In this document: piece by piece, positions 1 through 12,500 of the stretch
Position numbering within the stretch: the first letter of the stretch is position 1
How the letters are laid out: the number at the start of each line of letters is the position of its first letter
From: Hevea brasiliensis
Lineage: Eukaryota > Streptophyta > Magnoliopsida > Malpighiales > Euphorbiaceae
Reading direction: 5' to 3'
DNA length: 64,000 nt
NCBI RefSeq assembly: GCF_030052815.1
Contig: NC_079502.1
Coordinates: 39,883,140 to 39,947,139, forward strand
Translations under genes and position numbers: made by a program
The notes under the pieces: model-generated
Told to the model about the DNA's origin: nothing
Database searches by the model: none
Seen by the model: only the letters and a program-made list of their open reading frames with translations

Positions 1-876
1 CCCAATTCAAACAACATCAATCCAGTCATTTCCAAACCAAAGATTTGGGAAAGCTGAAATATTTCCTATGCATTGAGATGGCCGAGTCTAACAGTGGTAT
101 TGTTATTTCACAAAGGAAATATGCATTGGATATATTAAAAGAAACTGGCTTGCTAGACTACAAACCTGTTGATACTCCCATGGACCCGAATGTTAAGCTT
201 ATTCCTGGATATATCGAAGACTTGTTGGTAAGTTGAATTACATTACAATAACTCAACCAGATATTTTTTTTGCAGTAAGTGTGGTTAGCCAGCTCCTTGT
301 GATAGCCACTAGAATGCAGTAATTTGGATTCTTAAATATATCAAAGGAGCCCCGAGGCAAGGCCTATGTATAAAAACAAGGGATACATAGATTGCAGGAT
401 ATTCTAATGCAGACTGGGCAGGATCTCCTTCAGATAGACGGTCTACTTCAGGGCATTGTATTTTAATTGGAGAGAATTTCATATCCCAAAAAAGTAAAAA
501 GAAGGATGTTGTGGCTAGATCAAGTGCAAAAGCAAAGTATCAAGCTATGAATTTGGCTACATGTGAGAGCTTATATGGTTAAAAACAGCTTCTCCAGGAG
601 TTAAAATGTCTAGGTGATGAACCGATGAAGCTGATTTGTGACAACTAAGTTGCACAACATATCGCTTCTAATCCTATGTTTCAAGAAAGGACAAAGCACA
701 TAGAGATTGACTTTCAATTTATTAGACAAAAGATCGAGTTTAGATGTATTACTACTTATTTTATCAGTTCGAACAACCAGACGTTCTTACTAAATCTTTC
801 TGAAGGATTAGGATTGGGTATATTTGTAACAAGCCAGAAGCATGCAATATCTACGCTCCAACTAAGGGGCAGAGTT
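1..876 (+). pseudogene. Ty1/copia pol remnant (end of RT and RNase H)
   Basis: Three-frame reading gives the end of a copia polyprotein. The first part, around 45-236, carries LGKLKYFLCIE followed by SQRKYALDILKETGLLDYK, the usual C-terminal part of copia reverse transcriptase. Around 410-600 comes the RNase H stretch, with ADWAGSPSDRRSTSGHC, then KDVVARSSAKAKYQAM, then CESLYG. Around 640-840 comes DNQVAQHIASNPMFQERTKH and the degraded tail before the LTR. Several stops and frame changes break it, and the 5' part (gag, integrase, most of RT) lies outside the window. Family assignment is secure; no activity is possible. Confidence 0.9.
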
Positions 877-1045
877 AGAATACAGATATCATTAATCATG
901 TATATACCATTGAATCAATCCCTATAATCATGTATATCTTATCAATAATTATATATAAATATATCACACAGCTTGACAAAATTAATCTAGCTATTCCACA
1001 AATCATCTTCTTCTTTATTTCTTTCAAGTATAATTCATGACAACA
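877..1045 (+). repeat. Probable 3' LTR remnant of the copia element
   Basis: The pol remnant ends in a purine-rich tract (AAGGGGCAGAG, ending about 874), where a copia polypurine tract and 3' LTR are expected. The sequence after it (TTAGAATACAG) looks like a TGTTAGAATACAG start that has lost its first bases. A TATA-like box (tataaatatatca, about 953-966) and a pyrimidine-rich stretch fit an LTR. The right end is a guess because no target duplication was found. Confidence 0.4.
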
Positions 1046-1355
1046 TTAAATCAATCCCATCCTTCTCTCAAAACAATGAATTTTAGAAAACCTTAATCCC
1101 AAGTCTAACCATGTAGATTTTTTTAGTTAGTTGTTGACATTAGTTTCACGTCAGCATGAAGTCAACACTGTTCCAGCATAGCATCAACAATTCCCAATTA
1201 CTTTCTTTTTGACTCTATTCAACAATGATCTAGGATTTTGATTTTTGATTCAATTGGAAAAGAAATGCTCACCCCTCTGATAGCACGTAACACATGTTAA
1301 GGGAACAAAATACAAATATAGGGGAAAAAGAATATATGTTATAAAGCACTAATAA

Positions 1356-1357
<2 letters not shown>

Positions 1358-1413
<56 letters not shown>
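1358..1413. repeat. (TA)n microsatellite, 28 units
   Basis: Uninterrupted alternating AT dinucleotides over 56 bp. The neighbouring 1046-1756 holds nothing else that I recognise. Confidence 0.97.
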
Positions 1414-1416
<3 letters not shown>

Positions 1417-1756
1417 TTGTACTGTTATATTCTTCACAACTTCCATCAAGCTCATGAACTTCTGAAATTCTTAAAATTAGGAGACTTAATAGTTCTAATC
1501 GTCATTGGCAATAAACCAGTAAACAGCAAAAAATGCAAATAAAAATTTACTACTTTTAACAAGGAAAACCCAAACTAAGACCATAAATAAATTAAAAATA
1601 AAGGCAAATTAGAAAAAATAAAAACTAATGGAACAACATAATGGAAATTGGACTCATGAAAATTCCTATCTGCATATTTCCAAAAAATTAGGAATTAGTG
1701 AGATATAGAAACCTTAACAGTAGACAACTAAAATTTACATATTCATAAAGAGCATA

Positions 1757-1881
1757 GCATATTCTAAACTCAAAGAAAATGCCTGATGAATAGAGGATGA
1801 GTATTTTAGTACCTATTTTTAAAAATAAGGGAGACATACAGAGTTGCTCAAACTATAGAGGAATTAAACTCATGAGCCATA
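1757..1881 (+). pseudogene. RTE-type LINE fragment in inverted orientation
   Basis: The plus strand reads the segment just upstream of the RT fingers of the LINE family in this window: SKLKENA-like decay, then [19 protein letters not shown] and RGIKLMSH. The matching segment in another copy is on the minus strand at about 27290-27400 (KKMPYE, SILLPIFKNKGDIQS). At 1881 it joins head-on to the 3' end of the minus-strand LINE. Its last 53 bp (1829-1881) are the inverted copy of 3091-3143, with one mismatch. Confidence 0.85.
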
Positions 1882-3145
1882 TGGGGTCGGCTATATGGAT
1901 TCGCTTTTTCCACTCTGAACGATTTTGGGTTAAATATTCAGAAATGTGTAATACTTCTAAATCATGTTGTACTACTCTCCTCCAAGTCAATTTAGGTCTA
2001 CCTCTTTTTTTCTTTCTATCCTCTAACCTAATGTGCTCTACTTGTCTAACTGGAGCCTCCGTATGTCTACGCTTCACATGACCAAACCACCTTAATCTCC
2101 CTTCTCTCAACTTATCTTCAATTGGCACCACTCCTACCTTTTCTCTAATACTTTTATTACGGACTTTATCTAGTCTAGTATGGCCACTCATCCACCTTAA
2201 CATTCTCATCTCTGCAACTCTTAACTTAGATGCATACGACTTTTTCAGTGCCCAACACTCACTACCATATAACATAGCCGGTCGTATGGCTGTACGGTAA
2301 AATTTTCCTCTTAATTTATTGGGAATCTTACGATCACATAAAACTCCCGTGGCACATCTCCACTTCAACCATCCGGCTTTAATCCTATGACTAACATCCT
2401 CCTCACATCCCCCATCTACTTGAAGGACTGAGCCTAGATATTTAAAGTAATTACTTTGTAACAGTACCACTCCATTCAAACTAACTCCTTCCCTATCACC
2501 AGTTTGACCTTCACTGAACTTGCAATGCATGTATTCTGTCTTCGTTCTACTTAACTTAAAACCCTTTGACTCTAGAGTACTTCTCCAAAGTTCTAGCTTC
2601 CTATTGACTCCTTTTCGTGTCTCATCTATCAGAACAATATCATCCGCAAACATCATGCACCAAGGAATACTCTCTTGTATATGTTTCGTCAGTTCATCTA
2701 AAACTAATGTAAAAAGGTAAGGGCTTATGGCTGATCCTTGGTGTAATCCAATTGAGATCGGAAAATCTCTTGTGTCCCCTCCCACTATGCGCACAATAGT
2801 AGTTGCTCCTTCATACATATCTTTCAATACTTGTATGTACCTAATAGATACCCTCTTTTGTTCTAACACATTCCATAAGACCTCTCTTGGAACACTATCA
2901 TAAGCCTTCTCCAAATCAATAAAAACCATGTGTAGATCTTTCTTCACATCTCTATATTTCTCCATCAAGCTTCTAATGAGAAAGATCGCTTCCATAGTTG
3001 AACGACCGGGCATGAAACCAAATTGATTGAGAGAGATAGAAGTATCATGACGTAGTCGATGCTCCACAACTCTCTCCCACAACTTCATAGTATGGCTCAT
3101 GAGTTTAATTCCCCTATAGTTTGAGCAACTCTGTATGTCTCCCAC
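1881..3145 (-). CDS. RTE-type LINE reverse transcriptase ORF (430 aa, open)
   Basis: This ORF encodes the non-LTR reverse transcriptase that would copy LINE RNA at a nicked target. Motif A is FIDLEKAYD (residues 75-83), motif [14 protein letters not shown] (133-145) and motif [10 protein letters not shown] (166-174). The C-terminal part has the [15 protein letters not shown] and [19 protein letters not shown] blocks shared by all LINE copies here. Unlike the copies at 11370 and 20831 it has no internal stop. It lacks the N-terminal endonuclease, so it is 5'-truncated. The usual end of the ORF (HIADPNKFLG) is replaced after HIADP by sequence from the inverted neighbour, so the standard 3' tail is absent. 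Expression looks unlikely. Family assignment is confident. Confidence 0.88.
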
Positions 3146-5202
3146 TTGATTGTAAATTATCCTTAAATTAAAATAACATCACCATGATCATTACACTTTC
3201 TGACTGTGACATCTCAATACTGCAACTGCAACTACAACTTTTACTGTTACCATGACTGATTTTAAACCTTGAATGGGCAACATTATATATTGCTTCATAG
3301 ATCATAGTGAGCTCAACACAATGAATCAGTACTGCCAGGATCTAGTATGTAAAACATGAGACATTGAGACTTACTGCTTAATGTGGAATAGCCAAGTGCT
3401 TCAAAAGATTAAACATTGAGGAGCAAAGGGATCCTAGAGCCTAGAAGCAAGGCGCCAAAGGGCACCATGAAGTGTAAAACAAATAAAATAAGAAAATTCT
3501 ATCCTTCATTAATAACATAAAACATTTAGAGTTCTAGCACTGATGCTTTTGAAATCCAGCACAACAGTTCACATAATTCACAACAGAAACAAATGTAGAA
3601 AAAGAAATTAATAAAAATACAGATCATAATACTATTCATACACATACATCCTAGTTCTTTTTCCTTTCATTTTTCCCCAATTGTATAATTAAAATAAGTT
3701 TACTGCCTAATTGTAGACTTAAAAGAACCTTTTTCTCCCTATTTGCAATTCATGCTGTCAAACTAAGAAACATGCAAGCTAAAATATTAAGCAACAATGA
3801 AAACATCTAATAACAAAAGGCAAAAGCATGGAGTAAAGACAAAGGAGAAAAAAACAAAAGCATTTTCAAAAAGAGGTAAAAATATTCAAAAACAAAGAAA
3901 AGGAGACTGAAAATAGGCATCTGAGAGTGAAGAAAAGGGGATTGAGAGAAGCAGGGGCTGAAACAAAATAAAAAATAAAAAAAGAAAAAGGGATAGAAAG
4001 GGGCACTGAGCTGTCTATAACAAAGAAGAAAGGAAGGAGACAAAAAAATGGGTAAGATCTAAAATACCATGAAATTTGAGTTTTTTTTTTCTTTATTCTA
4101 TACCACGCGATTAATCTTATCAATTTAGTTTATAAATTGCAGATTTTATTCCAATTGCATCAGGTGGATCTAAAGCACAATTGCTTATGTGGGACTATGA
4201 AAGAAATCAAAATAACTAGTTGACTTGAAATAAGTGCCACTTGAGCCCTAAGAGCTATCAAACAGTGGTGTACTGCCAAATTCTCCTTTCTCATGAAATT
4301 ACAAAAAAGGCCTCCAAACCAACTTTTTGTGGCTCTAAGCACTTAGAAGGGCCTCTATAATTTAAGTCAATAATTTTTATTCATATCCAAAGTGCACGAG
4401 TACCACATCAGTATTTGTACACAACCTAGCCCTATTGGATACAATTGAAACACAAGAAGTAACTAGGAACTAAATTGATAAAATTAAAAGTATAGGATAC
4501 AATTAAAACAAAGTTGCAAAGCTGAGGAAATAAAAGATGATTAGGCCAAAACAAAAAGGATCAAGAAGGGTGGGGGAGCTACTCGAGAACAGAAGGAAAC
4601 CCAGTAAGAAGAAAAGTGCGGGGGAAAAAAGAACACGAGAGAAAGTTACCCACCTGAGTCTTGGGTGGTTTGTGCAGTTGCATGTTGGTTAGGGATTAGT
4701 GATATTGGATCTATCTCTTTCTTTATGTTCTTTTATTTTAAGTTGGTGTGGATGAGAACATGATAAGCTCACATATGAGGTTGAATCAACGGCAAAGATA
4801 GGATTAAAGACATTTAAAAAAAATAAATACAAAAGGAAAATTGTCCAGGCACACGCCTGAGTGATGTCACCCTCCTTTGGTGGGTTGAGGCACTGCGTCT
4901 TGAACCTCAAGTGCAATATGAGCTACCTAAGAGAGGTACTACATTGTACTCAACAAAGACTACAAACAAGATTTACACATCATCCAAACTAGTATAAGGG
5001 AGACTAATAAATAATCTTTTTCTTTTTCTTTTTGAGAAGGACAAGTCTAATAATTTTTATTTGTCATGGTGCATCAAATCACATTTAACTATTAATATTC
5101 CTAAAATGGAAAAGCTGCAAAACAGTTTAGCATTCTTATAGCGTGTTTAGCATTTATAAATCAATGAGTTTAGCATCCTTATGATGGGAAGATTTTGGCT
5201 AC
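3146..5202. other. Non-coding stretch downstream of the last recognised exon; degraded repeats only
   Basis: I find no convincing exon here on either strand. A GC-richer patch at 3410-3480 (cctagaagcaaggcgccaaa) resembles the termini of the hAT-like MITE at 13613-14169. A second patch at about 4830-4920 (ggcacacgcctgagtgatg) looks related. Both are probably old fragments of that repeat type. If the host gene continues past 5203, this is intron; if not, it is 3' flank. Confidence 0.5.
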
Positions 5203-5315
5203 CTCACAGAAGTCAGAATCCGACAACATGTAAATGCAAACATCTGTTGGAAAATTGGAAACCCTTAGAACAATGTCGCCATTATTTTCACCAGTTGTTG
5301 AGATTTTCTTTATCC
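5203..5315 (-). CDS. Exon 5 of the PHD-SWIB-Plus3 gene (113 nt; middle of Plus-3)
   Basis: Acceptor ctcAG at 5316, donor GAG|GTAGCC at 5202. Joined to exon 4 it reads [18 protein letters not shown], then [19 protein letters not shown], then SDFCE, the continuation of the Plus-3 domain. It ends in phase 0. The next exon of the family (beginning near a Glu-Cys-Glu-Asp-like segment) was not found down to position 1. Confidence 0.85.
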
Positions 5316-6503
5316 CTGAGAGGATAAAATAACAAAAGAAAGGGAAGAGAAAGCATTGTCGTCAAAAAAAAATGCAAGAATAAGAAATATTAAGAGAACC
5401 AAAAGAATGGCAATCAATTGAAAGCAAATTGCCACTACTAAAGATCATGTTTCAGCTTTATGCAATTGGGAAAAAATAAATAAACAATTAAAACCAAAAT
5501 ATAAGCCACTACCCACTTTTACCATAATAATTAAATGCTCTAGTAGGTCGAAAGGCCTAGTTGAATTTCCTACCTGTTACTTGCAAAAGCTGGTGAGAAT
5601 TTCTCAGCACACAGTCTCTTGGGTCATTTTTGACTCTCACAAAACTTCCGACTACCTTACGTTCAAAACTTTCAGGATCTTTTAACAGCTCCTCCACTAA
5701 ACTTTTTCTTAAGTAGACAAGTCTTATATTGTCCGGAACAATAGATGCAAAACAGCTTTCTCGGACGCTAGGATCTACTTCCAACTCTTGCAAGTTTCCA
5801 TTAGAACTCACAGTTCTCTGCTTCTTGTGAATTACCAGGTTCTTTTCAGTTTTTTTATGGGAAAAGCCTTCAGCTTCATCCAATTTTTCATCTTCATCTG
5901 ATAGGTCTAAGTTCACAACAAAATGAGCTTCTAGAAGATTATACAGTTTATTCTTATTCATAGATCTCCTCCTAAAAACCGAATAAAGCCTTTCATCACA
6001 AAGGATCCTCTTCCTCTTTCTGGGATCAAAAAGTCTTTTTCCTTGAATATATTCACAAATAATTGAATGAACATCATATTGTGATAACTCTTTTGTTGTA
6101 TCTTTACCAAGAGAGCTAAGAAACTCAATAAGAGGCTTCGATCCCCATCCCATAAATTCCAGTGCCTTGGACCTCTTGCCTTTTACGGTTCTTTCAAACT
6201 CTTGAGTATCATCCAGATCACTATCAGACAATATCAATATATTATCTTTTTTGCCTTTGCCAATCGTTTTTGACTTGAAGCTATAATTAGAATGCTGACC
6301 CTTCTTCAACCTGGCATCTGCTGTATAGACATCATCCAAACTCAAGCCCTCATCTTCTTTTATGATATCCCAATATTCCAAGAACAGGCATTCATATGTG
6401 TCTCGATCTCCTAAGTCTATCTTGCCCTGCAAATTAACAATGATACAGTGAAAAAGAAAGAATCATCCTATGTCTGCATCCACTCCAACCAAAAAAAAAA
6501 AAA

Positions 6504-6540
<37 letters not shown>

Positions 6541-9500
6541 GAAACTTTATCAAGTAAAAACAAAGAAGAGATGCTATTAATATTTTAGCATTCTTAATGG
6601 AACCTAAAGTCCCTATTTGATTTAAATTTGATTTTAGGCTACATTTATCATAAATTTCTCTTTCCTTTTCATTCGCTGGTCTGCACAACACAAATTTAAT
6701 TTGGAGACAATAGATTAAGACTTTATGTTGGCAATAAACAAAGAAGCTTCAATTTATTCAAATTTCTGAATTCCCTAGTGAGAAAATTTGGTCAAGGTTT
6801 GCCAAATTATTTCCAAGGATAGCTAAGGCTTATCAAGCCAATTTTTATAAAATCTCTTCAGCATCTAAATTAAATATTTTTTCAATCAACTTTTAGAGCA
6901 CTTGTCTGACTAATTACTTTAAATATAATAAATGGTATAAGAATAAAGGGGAGAAATGTAGATGTTGCCACACAGGAAAACAAGAATGCATCACATCCCT
7001 ACTACTTTTCTTCTAAAGAGAAAACTATAAACAAATAATTATGCAGGCCAATGATAGTGCCAATGACAATGGTTATGTTAAACTCAGGTGCATGCACTTT
7101 ATGCAATAAGATAAATAACTCCAGTCCATTTCCTTCTTTCTCATAATCCTACCTTCAAAGTAATGCTATAGTGAAACAACTCGTGTAGTTGTGTATTCTT
7201 GTCTTTCCAAAACTGAACAATTAAATGATCCACTGATAGAACAAGCAGCTAAGATAATATATTTTTTCCCCTTTTCATTGTCACCAATTGACAAAATCAT
7301 ACACTGTCCTAATATACTTTTTTCCCTTCTCATTATTACCAATTCAAAAAATCATATTCTATACAGAGTATCATGGGATAAGTCAAGAGCTGCCACTAGT
7401 TATGTTCATGTATTGGACTCTTTTAAAAGCCAGCACAAGGCATTAGAAAAAGTTACACTTTGTAACAACTGCATCCTATTAATTAGAAAAATGAAGCAAC
7501 AGAGAATTCAAATATGTCTACAGCACTTACAGAACAATATACATACCCCATCAATTTCCAAATCCTCCTTATCTTCAACAAGCAATACAAGCTCCAAACA
7601 CTCACTGCATAGTCCTTTCTTCCCTCTAACAGGAGCAAACTCAGCAGCAATGACGCATTGCCCACATATGGCATTAGGACAGCAGTAGCAATAGAATTTT
7701 GGAGATTTATGGCATATTAAACAAGAATGCCGATCTGAAATATTTAAATATATCAACTTCAAGTACAATGGCACATTCTACTGTGAAAGGAATCCAGAAA
7801 ACAAATAAGAAATTAAGGCGCCATTTTTTCACTGAAAATGACTTGCCCATGCAAAATATGTTTTCCATTTGAGAAAATAAAGTACTTTCCATTGTTTGGT
7901 GGTAACAGTAACACCAAAAATTCTGGCATTTGGAATATATTAGGGAAAAAATAGTTCTCCTTCAATGAACAAGAATATGAGAACGGTTTGAACCTACAAG
8001 GACAGCATATTTTTTCTTCTTATTTTAATAAGGAAAAAATTTAAAGGCTTAATTTTGGCAATCACTGCCCAGTATTGCAGTGGTCAGTGGACAAGTGATT
8101 ATGTGCCTACACAATTATCATATAGTTGTTCTATCTTTGTTGTGGATTTATAAAAGTCTAAAAATTATTTCCAATTTTCCAAAATATAGCCATTTTTGAT
8201 AAAAATAGTTTAGGCCTTGTTTAGTTGTGGAAAACAAGGTCTGCTTTCAAGCAATTATTCCAAAAAGCCTAGAAAATGGTGTTTGATGTTTAGTTGTTAA
8301 AAGTTTATAAATAGAGAATTATAATTCAACTTTTCAAGTTTTCCAAAATTTCCTCTAGTCTTTGAAAAACTACTTTATGTTGTTTTCTATATTTTCCTTT
8401 ACAATAAAGAATTACAAATTAAAGTGGAAAACAAAGAATTTCCATTTTCTCGGCATTGTGAGCCGCAGCAAAAAAAAAAAGGTCTTTTTTCAACTTTATA
8501 TCAGGCTCATTTTTATTATATATATATATATAATGTTCATATTTATTTTCAACTAGCAATGCCATCTCATTGGTTAGTAATCATTTCAATTACACCTCAC
8601 TGCATCCCAGCAGCCCTTTTTATTTTATTTTATTTTTTTTATAATGAAACATGGAGTTCAATAAAATTTTAAAACAAAAAAAAGTAAGCCAAATAAGTTT
8701 TCAAATTAAAATATCAAGCTTAACTAATGCTATTCTTCATTTTTTCCCAACAACTAGCAAATTAATATATATTTTTTATTGTTTAAAATATTAGGGTAAA
8801 TTTCAATAACTATCCTTGAACTTATATGATTGTAACATTGCAGTCCTTACACTTTAAAACGTAACATAAAACCCCCTAAATTTTCAAATTTTGCACAGTA
8901 AAATCAGAGAACTATGTGAACAGCTATCACATAGCTCTTAGTCAACATTTCTCTCTCCTCTCTTATTCAAATTGTAAAATTATTCTCTCTACACCTGAAA
9001 AATCATTCTGTTTGCAGTGAGAAAAATGATTCAATTTACACATAACTTGAGAGAGAAAAGAAAAATATTGATTAAACTCTATGCTAAAACTATTCAGGTC
9101 AGCGTCTAACTGAAAAATCGATAATTAGAGGTTAGAGTGATTTTACTGTGCAAAATTTAAAAGTTGAAGGGGTTTTATGTTACATTTTTAAGTTGAATGA
9201 CTATAATGTTATATTAGATAAGTTCAGGGACAGTTGTCAAAATTTATCCTAAAATATTACTCTAAATAGTTTTACTATAATTATTATTTATGGCAGTTTT
9301 CAAATTAAAATATATGTTTAAATTACAAATATATATATATGTGTGGGTGTGTGGGTGTGTGTGTGTGTGTGACTATAACATGAAATTGTTTATATGTTTG
9401 TACGTAACTAATACTTTGTTAAAAAAATATATTCTTATTCAATGAAAATGGAAATGGAAAATTGAACATGTTCTTCATTTTTGCAATCTTCAATTTGGAA

Positions 9501-12500
9501 AAAGAAAAATTAGAAAACTAGGAAATAGAGAAGAAATCTGGAAAATAAAAACAGAAAATGTTTTCACAACCAAACAAGGCCTTAATTTTATCGTCCTAAT
9601 CCAACCCACACTTCAATACATGAAAAAAACTTTATATGGGAAAACATTTTCTACAAAAGAAACAAAGTATAAGGTAGTGGCTATGCCATTACCTACATGC
9701 ATGCTGCACACCTAAAACTTAAGCAATAACTGTATAAGCTTGTTATGGAATGTCAACTTTGTATATTTATTTGTATCCCTAACTTATAGCATTGCAGATA
9801 TGTATTTGCTTATTTATAGGATTACTTTCCTTCTTAGTTAGGATCACAATTGTATAAATATGTTGTAATCCTTCTTTGAGAAATATGAGAAAATATTTTC
9901 ACAACAAAGCTTAACAAAGATTTGAATAAAAGTGATTTAAATGTCATTCCATATTATGATCATATGTAATTCTGCGCTACTTACCACAAGTCCAGTGTTC
10001 TCCAGTCTTTACAAAGGAATCGTCTTTTCCCACACACCCTGGATGATAAACCTTCAAACAATCACTGAAGAAAGGAGAAAAGTTATAATGGTAATATAGA
10101 CAGCATTATATGCTGTGATGCATAATGGTAAATCCACACATATGCACATGCGAATAATGCAAACAAATGAACATAATTGGTGTATTAATGCTACATTCTA
10201 GATCATTGGTTAACATTAAATTTTAGCAGCATCAACGTAATTTATTATTATTTCCCAGCAACATGCATGTATTTTAGCTTTTTATATAACAAAATAGTCA
10301 GGTGCTAGCATGATGCATCAATGATAATGTCTATTTTCTAAAAAATAATATTACGTTAATATCATAGAGTTCAGTGTAAAAGAAAAAAAATTATAATTGA
10401 CAATAATAGTTTTTTGTTCTACAGAATACACACACACACACACATTAAATTTTATATGCATGGTTGGAATAAAACTTTAAAAAAAATTAAAAATTAAAAA
10501 TAATCAATTGCATCTAGAAAAATAAATAGGGTAATTATAAAGAAGAGGCATAAAATATAAAATAGAAAAAAAAAAAGATCAATAATTTTAAAATTTAGTA
10601 AGAATAGAAAGTAAATATAACAAAATTGTTACGATTTACAAATTAAATTAGAAGTAGAAGGAAGAAAGAGAGGGATAGGAAGGAAAATATCTTAAAGGGT
10701 TACATCTTTATTCTCATTATTTCTACAAAATAGAAGATTACATATTTATATTCAAATCTCCTATAATTAATCTACTTAATTAAGAATATAAATTCTACAC
10801 TAATTAGGATTATATAAAATCTACTAATTAGGAATATATAAAATATATCAACTAAAAAAATCCACATCAACTTTCCATAACACTCCCCCTTAAAATGTAA
10901 TCTCATCGATTCCAACACTCTCCCTTGATGAGATTCTTATTGAAGCCAATAACTCCCTCACAAGCAAATTCAGAAACACCTACATAAAGGCACCAACAAA
11001 AAAGACAAACCCTCTCCAAAGGCGATGCTAGCAAGGAAACATCAACACAACGAAACTCACAGGGTTGAATTTCCCTCTCTGAAGGCAATGCCGACGAGGG
11101 AAACCAACAAAATAGCAGTTAATTTTTTAAAGAAAGAGCTCATATGGCTGCAACACAATGACTGTCCAAACTTCAACAAACCTTCAAGGGAATTTCTAAT
11201 GGGGCAACAGCTAGGAATAGCTGAAGGACATGGTAATCAATACATAAACTAAAAGATACTTGAAATAGGAACTACAATCAGTACAAAATAACCAAATTTT
11301 CTACATAAAAGTGGCAGGACAACCCAAAAATCTCCACAAAACTATTCCTATGAATAGTACCCCATGAACTACTATTGTGCGCACAATGGGAGGGGAGACG
11401 AGATTTTTCTATCTCAGTTAGATTACACCAAACACATTTCTGAGGATTTAACCCAAAATCGTTTAGAGTGGAGAAAGCGAATCCATATAGCCGACCCTAA
11501 ATTTTTGGGATAAAGGCTTAGTTGAGTTGAGTTGAGTTAGATTACACAAAGGTTCAGCTGTGAGCCCTTACCTTTTCATAGTAGTTCTATATGAATTGAT
11601 GAAACATATACAAGAGAGTATCCCTTGGTGCATGATATTTGCAGATGATATAGATCTGATAGATGAGACGCGAGAATGTGTCAATAGAAAACTAGAGCTT
11701 TGGAAAAGTACTCTAGAGTCAAAGGGTTTTAAGTTAAGCAGAACGAAGACAGAATACAAGCATTGCAAGTTCAGTGAAGGCCGAATTGGTGATAGGGAAT
11801 GAGTTACTTTGGATAGAGTGGTATTGCCCCAAAGTAATCACTTTAAACATCTCGGCTCAATCCTTCAAGTAGATGGGGGATGTAGGGAGAATGTTAGTCA
11901 TAGGATTAAAGCCGGATAGTTAAAGTGGAGACGTGCTACGGGAGTTCTATGTGATCGCAAGATTCCCAATAAGTTAAAAGAAAAATTTTACTGTACAGCC
12001 ATACGACCAGCCACGTTATATGGTACTCATATTGGGCAATGAATGAGCCGTATGTGTCTAAGATAAGAGTTGCGGAGATCAGAATATTAAGATGGATGAG
12101 TGATCATACTAGACTAGATAAAGTCCGTAATGAGAGTATTAGAGAAAAGATAGGAGTAGTACCAATTAAGGATAAGTTGAGAAAATGGAGATTGAAATGG
12201 TTTGGTCATGTGAAGCGTAGACATACGGAGGCTCCAGTAAGACAAGTAGAGCAAATTGGGTTAGAGGATAGAAAGAAAAGAAGGGGTAGACCTAAACTGA
12301 CTTGGAGGAGAGTAGTACAACATGGCCTAAATGCCTTACACATTTTCGAGGATTTAACCCAAAATCGTTTAGAGTGTAGAAAGAGAATCCATATAGCCAA
12401 CCCCAATAAATTTTTGGGATAAAGGCTTAGTTGAGTTGAGTATCCCATGAACAATACCGAAACCCTAATAAATCAAGAGCTCTGATACCAATAGTAGAAC

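Larger units (their letters stand above)
8213..9581. mobile_element. PIF/Harbinger-like MITE in intron 2 (contains a second MITE)
   Basis: Terminal inverted repeats GGCCTTGTTTAGTTGTGG and, on the other strand, GGCCTTGTTTGGTTGTG are flanked by TTA on both sides (8210-8212 and 9582-9584), the 3-bp target typical of PIF/Harbinger. No transposase is seen. About 0.9 kb is its own sequence; the rest is the Mutator-like insertion at 8794-9250. Confidence 0.78.

Noticed and set aside
3807..4123. Two overlapping minus-strand ORFs rich in Phe and Ser
   Set aside because: They are the translation of an A-rich plus-strand tract, with no family resemblance.
7191..7688. 165-aa plus-strand ORF across exon 3 of the PHD gene
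   Set aside because: It is antisense to a well-supported exon, with Ser/Leu-rich composition and no domain.
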